Positions 1-6,690 of a stretch of DNA of 38,718 nt are shown here, piece after piece. The notes below the pieces were generated by a model. The model made no database searches. It saw nothing but the letters and a program-made list of their open reading frames with translations, and was not told the DNA's origin. Positions within the stretch are counted from its first letter, which is position 1. Every line of letters begins with the position of its first letter. The stretch comes from Legionella moravica DSM 19234 (GTDB taxonomy: Bacteria; Pseudomonadota; Gammaproteobacteria; Legionellales; Legionellaceae), in contig NZ_AUHS01000031.1 of NCBI RefSeq assembly GCF_000423305.1, positions 1-38,718 on the forward strand, in the 5' to 3' direction. Both the position numbers and the translations under genes were made by a program.

Positions 1-87
1 CTTCCTTATAACATTGACCACTCATTACTAACTGATATGCGTAGCTTACCCAATCTCATTATGCCTGAGAAGAGTGAGGTTAATTAA
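1..87 (+). CDS. IS66 transposase, C-terminal 28 residues (partial)
   Basis: This is the last 28 codons of an IS66-family transposase, open from the first base of the window and ending in TAA at 85-87. The peptide is identical to the C-terminus of the longer transposase fragment at 38387-38718, which carries the recognisable catalytic region. The 5' part is missing because the window begins here, not because of a visible mutation. The stop lies 8 bp inside the element end, a normal arrangement for IS66 elements. Confidence 0.85.
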   Translation, partial: LPYNIDHSLLTDMRSLPNLIMPEKSEVN

Positions 88-95
88 CCGTTTAC
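1..95 (+). mobile_element. IS66-family element, right end only
   Basis: This is the 3' terminus of an IS66-type insertion sequence whose body lies outside the window. Bases 1-95 are an exact reverse complement of 38379-38473, and both copies stop matching at the same base, just after CCGTTTAC, so that base is the element boundary. A 12-bp palindrome, GGTTAATTAACC, lies at 78-89 next to the terminus. The flank beyond (TTTTGAAA) does not match the flank of the other copy, as expected for two separate insertions. Confidence 0.85.
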
Positions 96-215
96 TTTTG
101 AAATGGTTTTTTCCAATGTACTTTCTGATGGTACATAGAACCTGGATATCAGTATCGTCCTTTGCGTTTTATCTTAAATGGAGATGTAGATAAAATTTTG
201 AATTAGCCAACCTAT
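96..215 (-). pseudogene. Relic of a short-chain dehydrogenase C-terminus
   Basis: Read on the minus strand, this stretch aligns with the end of the SDR gene at 2422-3237. The SDR has WLANP... then DKPQNTLLMSKL; this copy has WLIQN..., an in-frame stop, then DKTQRTILISRF. At DNA level the shared part (about 48 bases) has indels and roughly three quarters identity by eye. Only the last 25 or so codons survive, running up to the IS66 end at base 95, so the IS may have removed the remainder of the relic's downstream flank. It cannot encode a functional enzyme. Confidence 0.55.
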
Positions 216-228
216 ATGTATATAGATG

Positions 229-798
229 TTAATTGTCATCTTTATCCTCTACCCAATAATCGGCAGGTCCTCCACCAGGCGTTGGCCTCGTTGATAATGG
301 GCTTAATCGATAGGTTGCCCCTTTTTCATTGCTGCTGGAACCGCTCGCTCCTTGTTGATTTGCAATGGTGTTTTTATTTAATGTATCTATCAATATGTTA
401 TTTTTAAATATTAAAAATAAATTGCTCTCATTAAGTTCACAGGCGGTTTCAAATATAACAAAAACAAACAGGCGAGCATTATTCCTATCATTGAACTGTG
501 CGACTTCCTTTCTTTCTGATGAATCTATAGATTTAATGAAAACATGATAGATGAGTTCTGAATTGTGAAAATCAGCGCTGCCTTCAGCATATTTAGCATG
601 GGTTACACAAAGATTTTCTTTATTTAATTTAATCAACAACTCATGATCGTCATATACTCTGTAAATGACTTTTTTCCTTTCTTCTTCATCAGTCAAAGAT
701 TTTTTTGTTATAAAAACTTTTGCTTCATCTAACTCATTAAATTCAGCAATTAATTTTTCTTCGCCTCTTGCATAATGTTGAGTGATTTTAAAATTCAT
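229..798 (-). CDS. Hypothetical protein with Pro/Gly-rich tail
   Basis: A 189-residue protein of no recognised family. It has no signal peptide or membrane helix. The first 130 residues are charged and look like two related halves, each with a stretch around 'E-x-x-A-x-F-N/D' (about residues 17-29 and 97-108: AEFNELDEAKVF, AQFNDRNNARLF), which suggests an internal duplication of a small alpha/beta unit. The last 45 residues are polar and disordered-looking (SGSSSNEKG, then SPLSTRPTPGGG). SPLSTRPTP loosely resembles the SPLEITPKP tail found on other proteins of this window. The ATG is preceded by AGGA at 7 bases, and a TATAAT box lies 30 bases upstream. Cytoplasmic or translocated location is unknown. 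Confidence 0.75.
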   Translation of the reverse strand: MNFKITQHYARGEEKLIAEFNELDEAKVFITKKSLTDEEERKKVIYRVYDDHELLIKLNKENLCVTHAKYAEGSADFHNSELIYHVFIKSIDSSERKEVAQFNDRNNARLFVFVIFETACELNESNLFLIFKNNILIDTLNKNTIANQQGASGSSSNEKGATYRLSPLSTRPTPGGGPADYWVEDKDDN

Positions 799-827
799 AG
801 GACAATCCTACCAATGAGTTATTGATA

Positions 828-833
828 ATTATA
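828..833 (-). promoter_or_regulatory. -10 box of the 229-798 gene
   Basis: TATAAT on the minus strand, 30 bases before the ATG at 798. No convincing -35 hexamer lies at 16-18 bases; the closest is TCTTAA. The box sits inside an inverted repeat, AATGAG (813-818) and CTCATT (835-840), which could be an operator. CTCATTGATC occurs at 835-844 and again at 888-897. Confidence 0.4.
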
Positions 834-900
834 GCTCATTGATCACAAATTAAGAGAATAGTATTGGTGTGCTTTATTTTGTGGAAACTCATTGATCCTA

Positions 901-2220
901 CTATAAATAATGCTTTATTCCTGTTGCTTTTTCTCCGTCTTGGCACAATACCAAATGAGAGACTTGACCTTGCTCATTATTAAAAAACTGAATCTGTATA
1001 TCGGGTATTTTTCCAAAAAAATTAGTTTCTGATTCAGGAAATAGTTCGATTTTTGATTGATTTATCTCTTGTACCATTAGGTAGTTATTTTCTAATGAAA
1101 CAACAAGGTGCTTTTCTGACGTTAATCCATATGGAGCAATATAGGGTTTTATGGTGTATTTCCCAGTATATTTAACAAGTTGTTCTGTGGGTATTACTAT
1201 TTCTTTTCTCTCAGATGGCAATTTAACTGTTTTACCCCTAGCCAAAGCTACAATCTTTAAAGCAAGATCTTGAGCTACGTAGCCCAATGCATTTAGATTA
1301 GCTAATACAATGACAGTCAGTTTATCATCAGGTGAATAGATTAACTTTGTATTGAAGCCACTGGTGCCGCCAGCATGTGTTATTGATTTATGTTCTTCCA
1401 GAGAGTGTATCCTCACACCTAAGCCATATTCATTTTTAAACGGATTTATCATTTTGTTTAAGGACTCTGGTGATAAAATTGTTCCTCCAAATAAACCTTG
1501 TTCCCACAAGAGCAAATCTCGCGTGGTAGAGTAAAGAGAACCAGCAGAATAGGGGATACTCATATCTAAATAATCTGCATTGCAAATTCCATTGGAGCTA
1601 ACCATATATCCAGAAGCTCGATTTATAATTATCTTTGAATGGGAGTCGTATCCCGAGTCATTCATGCTCAATGGGTTGAATATATTAGTCATAATAAAAT
1701 CTTCATAACTTTGACCGCTTATTTTTTCAATCAAGTAGCCAAGAAGTACATATCCTGAATTGTTGTATTCAAAGTTTGAGCCAGGTTGAAAATTCAATGG
1801 TTTATGACGAAAGAGTTCTATCTGCTGTTCCGGTGTTTTTGTACTTGTTGTAAATTTAGCGAAATCAGGAAAACCAGTGTAATTAGGAATACCAGATGTG
1901 TGGTTCAATAAATGGAAGAGAGTCACTTTGTTCCATGTTGATGGAGCATCAGGCATGAATTTATTAATGAAATCGGAAGTTTTAAGTTTCCCCTGCTCTT
2001 CAAGTAACAATATCGCAGCAGCTGTAAATTGTTTTGTAAGCGAGGCAATGCGAAATTTTGTCTTCGGTGTGTTGGAGATTTGCCATTCAAGATTAGCAAA
2101 GCCATATCCTTTATCCAGTACTACTTGCTCATGTTGAGCCATAAGAATTGCGCCCATGAATTGCTTATCTGCCACATACGACTGTATAACCTGCTCTATA
2201 CGCGACACCCGATTATTCAT
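901..2220 (-). CDS. Serine hydrolase, beta-lactamase class C / DD-peptidase fold
   Basis: A 439-residue member of the penicillin-binding-protein/class C beta-lactamase superfamily (Pfam Beta-lactamase). The three active-site signatures are present: S60-L-T-K63 (nucleophile and general base), Y152-N-N154, and H282-A-G284 in place of KTG. The HxG form is common in esterase, peptidase and D-aminopeptidase members rather than in true beta-lactamases, so antibiotic resistance is not implied. Residues 340-439 form a beta-rich C-terminal domain typical of these proteins. There is no signal peptide, so the protein is probably cytoplasmic unless exported by another route. An AAGGGA Shine-Dalgarno lies 7 bases before the ATG. 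The natural substrate is unknown. Confidence 0.88.
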   Translation of the reverse strand: MNNRVSRIEQVIQSYVADKQFMGAILMAQHEQVVLDKGYGFANLEWQISNTPKTKFRIASLTKQFTAAAILLLEEQGKLKTSDFINKFMPDAPSTWNKVTLFHLLNHTSGIPNYTGFPDFAKFTTSTKTPEQQIELFRHKPLNFQPGSNFEYNNSGYVLLGYLIEKISGQSYEDFIMTNIFNPLSMNDSGYDSHSKIIINRASGYMVSSNGICNADYLDMSIPYSAGSLYSTTRDLLLWEQGLFGGTILSPESLNKMINPFKNEYGLGVRIHSLEEHKSITHAGGTSGFNTKLIYSPDDKLTVIVLANLNALGYVAQDLALKIVALARGKTVKLPSERKEIVIPTEQLVKYTGKYTIKPYIAPYGLTSEKHLVVSLENNYLMVQEINQSKIELFPESETNFFGKIPDIQIQFFNNEQGQVSHLVLCQDGEKATGIKHYL

Positions 2221-2309
2221 GGCGTTTCCCTTTAAACATTATATAAGAAATTTGATCATGATTTTTTGTATTTTCTGCTATAAGCTCATTTAATTTCATT
2301 AGTCTGAGT

Positions 2310-2399
2310 TTATTTGTCAAAATGAATATCTAATTTGTAATTCGTTGCATCTAAGGTTGGCATTTGCCCAAAATTTGAATGATCAAACCATTTGATTTT
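2310..2399 (-). pseudogene. Possible glutathione S-transferase relic
   Basis: The minus strand just downstream of the SDR gene reads WFDHSNFGQMPTLDATNYKL before a stop at 2310-2312. FGQMPxL is the typical thioredoxin-fold cis-proline segment of sigma-type glutathione S-transferases. There is no start codon and nothing after the short segment, so at most about 28 codons of a broken gene remain. The call rests on this one motif and is weak. Confidence 0.25.
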
Positions 2400-2421
2400 T
2401 ATTAGGTTTAATAGCCTAAAG

Positions 2422-3237
2422 TTAAAGCTTAGACATAAGTAGCGTATTTTGTGGTTTATCCTCAAATGGAAATGCGGGTAAATCTTCTGGATTAGCCAAC
2501 CAATACTTATGATGTGCGTCGTCATAAATGGTATGTATCTCACCGTTATTAAATTCTTCAAAGGATAAATCACACAACAACCACTTTAAAAAATCCGCAC
2601 AAATTTCCGGACGAATCAATTGCCCCGATTCATACGCTTGTTGAAACATTCTGTGTAAATGAAAACCGGTAGTTTCTCGCAGAGTTTTCTGGATACTCGT
2701 GTTTACTTCACCAGGAATTACTGATCCAACAGCGATATTTTTTTCACGCAATTCTTGTCTGACAATAGCTGCAACCTCATCTAAAGCCGCTTTAGTTGCA
2801 CAATAAGTTGAGCTTTGCATTAACTTCAAGGTAGCTGCACGCGAAGTGACATATAAAATACGCGATCCTGATGGCATGCAAGGGATCAACAATGCTGTAA
2901 GTTTCATAGGCGCTGATAAATTAAGACCTATGACTTCATCAATCGCTTCGCAGGTATGCTTTTCTAAATCTCGCGGTGGGGTCTTCATGCCAGCGTTTTG
3001 TACTAAAATGTTCAAGGGGATTTTAGTATTATTAACAACATCAGCCACTTTTTTAAGATCATCGTTATTGGTTAAATCAGCGCAGATAGGTCTGAATGTA
3101 GCAAATTCGCTGCTTGTTCTATCCAGACTGTCTTGATCTCGGCCTACGCCAAAAACAGTCCACCCTTTACTCAGTAAATTGCGTGTTAGAGCCAAACCAA
3201 TACCATGTGTTGCACCTGTTATTAAGGCTGCTTTCAT
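2422..3237 (-). CDS. Short-chain dehydrogenase/reductase
   Basis: A 271-residue SDR-family NAD(P)-dependent oxidoreductase. It has the Rossmann glycine motif TGATHGIG (residues 7-14), the NAG motif (VQNAGM, about 81-86), a catalytic Ser in YVTSRAA, and the YxxxK pair in STYCATKAA. A Pro-Gly after the last core strand (VIPGEVNT) is also typical. Arg or Asp residues after the second strand (GVGRDQD) suggest possible NADP preference. The C-terminal 70 residues are longer than in classical SDRs. Start: AGGGGA lies 7 bases before the ATG. The substrate cannot be read from sequence. A decayed second copy of this gene's 3' end lies at 96-215. Confidence 0.88.
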   Translation of the reverse strand: MKAALITGATHGIGLALTRNLLSKGWTVFGVGRDQDSLDRTSSEFATFRPICADLTNNDDLKKVADVVNNTKIPLNILVQNAGMKTPPRDLEKHTCEAIDEVIGLNLSAPMKLTALLIPCMPSGSRILYVTSRAATLKLMQSSTYCATKAALDEVAAIVRQELREKNIAVGSVIPGEVNTSIQKTLRETTGFHLHRMFQQAYESGQLIRPEICADFLKWLLCDLSFEEFNNGEIHTIYDDAHHKYWLANPEDLPAFPFEDKPQNTLLMSKL

Positions 3238-3366
3238 TTTAATTCCCCTAGTATAGAATAGTCCAGATCCTTCAATAAGGCTGGCACAATGCCAAGAGTA
3301 AGCATCTAATTAACCATATCATTACCCACATCTTTATTGTGTCAGAGACACCCAGGCGACTCAGGC

Positions 3367-3452
3367 ATGGATTAGAGCCACATATGCCAAGGATAATTTT
3401 CACGCATTCTAATAAATGATAAGGAGAGTATCAATACCGTAATTCTACTGTG
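3367..3452 (+). repeat. 86-bp direct repeat, copy 1
   Basis: This segment matches 6385-6470 in 79 of 86 positions, same orientation, with no gaps. The longest identical block starts at ATGCCAAGGATAATTTTCAC. It ends in TACCGTA-attc-TACTGTG, a tandem half-site also found at 10929-10946. It lies in a 700-base gene-free stretch (3238-3939) between the SDR and the LuxR-type gene. I see no open frame conserved between the copies, so it is more likely a dispersed element or regulatory cassette than a gene piece. The rest of the gap holds two palindromes (3627-3654) and a -10 box. Confidence 0.8.
3435..3452 (+). promoter_or_regulatory. Tandem TACNGTR site 1
   Basis: TACCGTA, 4 bases, TACTGTG. The same layout occurs at 6453-6470 and 10929-10946, always on the same strand and upstream of a minus-strand gene (here the SDR start, about 200 bases away). 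A single half-site TACGGTA is at 3686-3692. It is a candidate binding site for one of the two LuxR-type regulators; this is inference only. Confidence 0.35.
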
Positions 3453-3626
3453 CTTTAACTCTCCGATCGGCAGGGGTCGCCTGTTGATTTGCCGCTCTCT
3501 TTCAAAAAAATTGGATAAAATAATTGAGAGTGGACAACACATTCTAATAACTGGGCTTTATTCTTGCAATTATGCTTTTGTATAAAAATAGCTAAACGTG
3601 CTTTAAATGTTCTTGCAGATTAATAC

Positions 3627-3654
3627 TATGAAATAATTTCATAAATTGTACAAT
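3627..3654. promoter_or_regulatory. Two adjacent perfect palindromes
   Basis: TATGAAAT-a-ATTTCATA (3627-3643) is followed directly by ATTGTACAAT (3645-3654). Both are perfect inverted repeats in gene-free DNA about 290 bases before the LuxR-type gene at 3940. They could be operators for a dimeric regulator. In DNA this AT-rich, chance palindromes are fairly common, so confidence is limited. Confidence 0.3.
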
Positions 3655-3905
3655 GTTATAAGATGGGATATCTATAAAGAAAAATTACGGTATTCAGAAG
3701 AGGGGATAAAAATCCGAAATTTAATTTTATGAGTAAATATTTTAAAAGAATTTAATTTTAATGCTGACTTATACTGGTCTGGCAATAGATCTTTCAGGCC
3801 AGCTTATTAGATGTTCCTTCAATCTTTCGTTATCGTATTTCGATCAAAAAAATGTTGAAATTTAGCGCATTATAATTAATATATATGCAAATATTGTTTT
3901 GGGTG

Positions 3906-3911
3906 TATAAT
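3906..3911 (+). promoter_or_regulatory. -10 box of the LuxR-type gene
   Basis: TATAAT lies 28 bases before the ATG at 3940. No clear -35 hexamer stands at the usual distance, and no Shine-Dalgarno is visible before the ATG, so the leader would be short. Confidence 0.35.
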
Positions 3912-3939
3912 AAACATAAATTGGTTTTATAGTACGCTT

Positions 3940-4656
3940 ATGAATATTAGCAATGAATTCGTCTTTTCTCGATATAAAAAAGGCATTGTATTATTACCCC
4001 CTGAAACTATGACTGAAACTGCGCACTTAAGTGTTGAGAATATACTAAAACAACCCTTTAGTATTTATTTTGTAAAAGGAAATGATTGTAGTCTTGGCAA
4101 AATAAACTCAACCTGCGCTCAAAATTGTGGTTTTGACTCGGAATTTTCTGCCATTGGTAAAATCGCTTCGGATTTTTTAAATAAGGAAAGCGCACATTTT
4201 GCTGTGGCGGTGGATAAGACTGTGATGGCTCAAGAGACTGTGAACATTTGCGAACATATGTTAGAGCATAATGAAGGTACAAGTTATCAATATTTAACAA
4301 TAAAATCGCCTTGGTATCAACAGCAGAACGTGGTAGGGGTCTTCGGTTGTTCCATAATGCTTGGTTTACACCCATTGGCCGAATCTCTGCAATGTATTGC
4401 GGAGCTAGGTCTATTAAGCGCTAATGTTTTTAAAACTGTGGTTGCCAAAGACAGAGCATCGCTTTCAAAACAGGAGTTATCCCTCGCAAAATTATTGATA
4501 ACTGGTTTAACTGCAAAGGAAATGGCAAAACGTGTAAATTTATCTCATCGCACAGTAGAGACTTATCTGATTAATATAAAAGCCAAACTGCAATGTAAAA
4601 ACAAGACGGAACTGGTTATCAAGCTTGCTGATTTATTAGGGTACTCTCGATACTGA
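3940..4656 (+). CDS. LuxR-family transcriptional regulator
   Basis: A 238-residue DNA-binding regulator. The C-terminal 65 residues form a LuxR/GerE helix-turn-helix: LSKQELSLAKLLITGLTAKE, then MAKRVNLSHRTVETYLINIK with the usual T-V-E-x-(Y/H) recognition helix. The first 170 residues resemble the PAS-like sensory domain of Legionella LuxR-type proteins (LpnR group) and lack the acyl-homoserine-lactone residues of classical LuxR as far as I can judge. The ligand is unknown. The gene is followed at 21 bases by a small open frame with its own AAAGGA, and it converges on the beta-lactamase-fold gene at 4860. A second, similar regulator lies at 15212-16006, on the far side of the cluster. Confidence 0.88.
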   Translation: MNISNEFVFSRYKKGIVLLPPETMTETAHLSVENILKQPFSIYFVKGNDCSLGKINSTCAQNCGFDSEFSAIGKIASDFLNKESAHFAVAVDKTVMAQETVNICEHMLEHNEGTSYQYLTIKSPWYQQQNVVGVFGCSIMLGLHPLAESLQCIAELGLLSANVFKTVVAKDRASLSKQELSLAKLLITGLTAKEMAKRVNLSHRTVETYLINIKAKLQCKNKTELVIKLADLLGYSRY

Positions 4657-4676
4657 TATTAAAGGAAAAAATATAA

Positions 4677-4793
4677 ATGAAAAATACCCCTATCCGAACT
4701 TGGGGAGCAATAGAATATCCAACCTACTTAAGGATAATCGTCTGTCTTGTTGAGCCATCTTTTACTATAGTTAGAACACTTAACATCTACTAA
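4677..4793 (+). CDS. Small peptide downstream of the LuxR-type gene
   Basis: A 38-codon open frame beginning MKNTPIRTWGAIEYPTYLRI and ending in TAA at 4791-4793. It starts 20 bases after the LuxR-type stop codon, with AAAGGA 10 bases before the ATG, so it could be translated from the same mRNA. The peptide has a basic, polar N-terminal half and a hydrophobic segment (IIVCLVEP). It matches no family that I know. It may be a chance frame; the position behind a regulator and the ribosome site are the only support. Confidence 0.35.
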   Translation: MKNTPIRTWGAIEYPTYLRIIVCLVEPSFTIVRTLNIY

Positions 4794-4859
4794 ATAAAGT
4801 AGAAGATTCCCATCTTGTATTTAAATGGTCTGTGACACAAATATTTCGTAAATACAACA

Positions 4860-6272
4860 TCAAGAATAACCAGAGGGTTTGGGTGTCAATTTAAATGGTG
4901 ATGGTGAGGAAGGTCTATCAGTTTCCGCTTGAATTTCCTCTTCGATCGCCGTTGTAGGAGGCGATTCCACACTGGATTGTTCTTCTAATTCAGGAGAAAT
5001 TAAGGCTGGCGTTGGAGAATGCGTGGGCATCAACGCTCTCATCACAGCATAGCTGCTGCCATCGGATGCATCAGGGTTTAGAACATGTGTTGGCGCACCT
5101 CCTGGCATAAATGCTGTCATGACCGCATCACTGTCTGCTTTTTTATCCTTTCCTTGTACCCTTAATCCAAAGCGAGAGCCCTCCGTAAGCTGATCAGGCT
5201 TTAATGCAAATGGAAATTTTGAGTAAAACCATGTATGGGCGTAATCGATGGGAATTTTGGGTTTAATGATAAGTGGGGCTAAAACATGGCCATTTGCCTG
5301 CAAATCGCTATTAGCATTCGCAAAATATACAATGCAGGATTTCTTTTCTAAATCGAGTGCCGTTTGCGCACGAAATTGATTCATATCTCCTGTATGAAAC
5401 GCTTTAACTGCTTTGCCAGTCTCATCAAGTTCTAAGCCTAATCCTAAACCCCATGCAAGACACTCTTTAACTTTCATGTCTACATGTTCAGCTGCGGGAT
5501 TTGATTCTCCTGGCAATCTCTGATTATCTTGGGTTAAACTGACTTGTCTTACAAACGCTTGTTGCATAATAGGACTGGGATCCTGCATCCAGGCAATCAT
5601 CAACTTTGTATAATCACTGGCTGTCGTGTAGAGGCTATTAGCGGCATCTGCTTTATCTTCGGAGGTTCCCGGTGGAACAAAGCTACTCATTTTCATATCC
5701 AAAGCCAACTCACCAAATACATGCTCCTGAGCTAAAGTACACAGTGACTTTCCAGTTTGTTCCTTAATAACTCTTTGTAGATATTCGAGCCCCGTACCGG
5801 AGTAGGCATATTCAGTACCCGGTGCAAAACTCAAAGTCGCACTAGCGTCAATGCCAAGACCGGATGTATGTGATAGAAGCATTCTTGGAGTAATTGCTTT
5901 AGCTCGTTCAATATCTATTTCACTTAATTGTTTGTCATGCTCATGAAAGAATTTTTCTAAAGAAAACACTTCATGTAAAGGCCTATCTAAGCCACTTCCA
6001 GCACTTTTTCCTGGTCCACTTAAAACACCTTTGTCGATAAGTTTTAATACCAGGTAAGCAAAAACAGGCTTGCTCAAAGAGGCTGCTCCGAAAACAGTAT
6101 CATCCTCTACTTTGCTCAGAATTGAAGTATCTCGTGTGTCGGTTGTGCCAATGTTTGTTGTTGACGGAATGGTTGATTTACCATCTCTATACGCAATACT
6201 GACCCCTGGTATATGAGCTTTACGCATAGTGGATTCAATCAGTTTGCGGTCAATTCCTGTAATTTTTGGCAT
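4860..6272 (-). CDS. Beta-lactamase-fold protein with TPKP C-terminal tail
   Basis: A serine hydrolase of the class C beta-lactamase/DD-peptidase superfamily, 470 residues from the ATG. Counting from that start, motifs are S65-L-S-K68, Y157-S-G159 where YxN is usual, and H293-T-G295. The catalytic domain ends near residue 345. The last 125 residues are a low-complexity extension with an imperfect internal repeat (AVMTAFMPGGAPTHVLNP / AVMRALMPTHSPTPALISP), an acidic stretch EEEIQAE, and the end SPSPFKLTPKPSGYS. That end is shared with the proteins at 8639 and 14333. There is no signal peptide. A GTG at 6296 would add 8 residues, but the promoter at 6306-6314 favours the ATG at 6272. The acidic, polar tail would suit a Dot/Icm-translocated protein; this is inference. 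Confidence 0.85.
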   Translation of the reverse strand: MPKITGIDRKLIESTMRKAHIPGVSIAYRDGKSTIPSTTNIGTTDTRDTSILSKVEDDTVFGAASLSKPVFAYLVLKLIDKGVLSGPGKSAGSGLDRPLHEVFSLEKFFHEHDKQLSEIDIERAKAITPRMLLSHTSGLGIDASATLSFAPGTEYAYSGTGLEYLQRVIKEQTGKSLCTLAQEHVFGELALDMKMSSFVPPGTSEDKADAANSLYTTASDYTKLMIAWMQDPSPIMQQAFVRQVSLTQDNQRLPGESNPAAEHVDMKVKECLAWGLGLGLELDETGKAVKAFHTGDMNQFRAQTALDLEKKSCIVYFANANSDLQANGHVLAPLIIKPKIPIDYAHTWFYSKFPFALKPDQLTEGSRFGLRVQGKDKKADSDAVMTAFMPGGAPTHVLNPDASDGSSYAVMRALMPTHSPTPALISPELEEQSSVESPPTTAIEEEIQAETDRPSSPSPFKLTPKPSGYS

Positions 6273-6305
6273 AATGTAGTATCGCAAATTGTTCACTATG
6301 AACTA

Positions 6306-6327
6306 ATTATAGCATGATACCATGCTA
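6306..6327 (-). promoter_or_regulatory. Extended -10 promoter overlapped by an inverted repeat
   Basis: On the minus strand TGCTATAAT (6306-6314) is an extended -10 element, about 34 bases before the ATG at 6272. It overlaps a perfect inverted repeat, TAGCATG-atac-CATGCTA (6310-6327), in a position where a bound repressor would block polymerase. No good -35 box is present, which is usual for extended -10 promoters. Transcription would start near 6299, ruling out the GTG at 6296 as the main start. Confidence 0.5.
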
Positions 6328-6384
6328 ATTTATTACAAAAACTAATGTCAGAAGAATAAATGTTGCAGAAAAAATGTACATGGT

Positions 6385-6470
6385 ATCGATTAGAGGTACA
6401 GATGCCAAGGATAATTTTCACGCATTCTAGTAAACGATAAGGGGAGTATCAATACCGTAATTCTACTGTG
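6385..6470 (+). repeat. 86-bp direct repeat, copy 2
   Basis: The partner of 3367-3452, with 7 mismatches over 86 bases. It lies in the 418-base interval between the divergent beta-lactamase-fold gene (start 6272) and the ABC exporter (start 6691). Together the two copies flank the LuxR-type regulator and the beta-lactamase-fold gene. I see no inverted terminal repeats or target duplication. The remaining 220 bases up to the ABC gene show nothing I can name. Confidence 0.8.
6453..6470 (+). promoter_or_regulatory. Tandem TACNGTR site 2
   Basis: TACCGTA, 4 bases, TACTGTG, inside the second 86-bp repeat. It is about 180 bases upstream of the beta-lactamase-fold gene (minus strand) and 220 bases upstream of the ABC exporter (plus strand), so it could serve either. 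Confidence 0.35.
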
Positions 6471-6690
6471 TTGTGCTGTGTTTAAATATTACCTAAAATG
6501 ACGATGCTGTTAATTTATTCTCAAAATGGTTTCAATTATGACTTGCTTGGTTTTTCCATGCCAGTCATTAGGTGTCAGTAATCTCAACGTTTGCAAGCAA
6601 TTTATGTTACGATAAGTTAAATCTCTACGGTCACGAATATGATGGATTATAGGACATTAAATTAGCTTGTTCGTCGCTGATAAGGAATAT

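Noticed and set aside
901..2220. Beta-lactam resistance gene
   Set aside because: The SxxK and YxN motifs fit, but HxG replaces KTG and there is no signal peptide, so true beta-lactamase activity is unlikely to be its role.
2422..2573. Minus-strand frame overlapping the SDR 3' end
   Set aside because: Inside the SDR gene it is only a shadow; just its last part (2310-2399) was kept as a possible GST relic.
3453..3540. Possible coding relic in the gap before the LuxR-type gene
   Set aside because: Short frames exist on both strands but none shows a family motif or is kept in the second copy of the neighbouring repeat.
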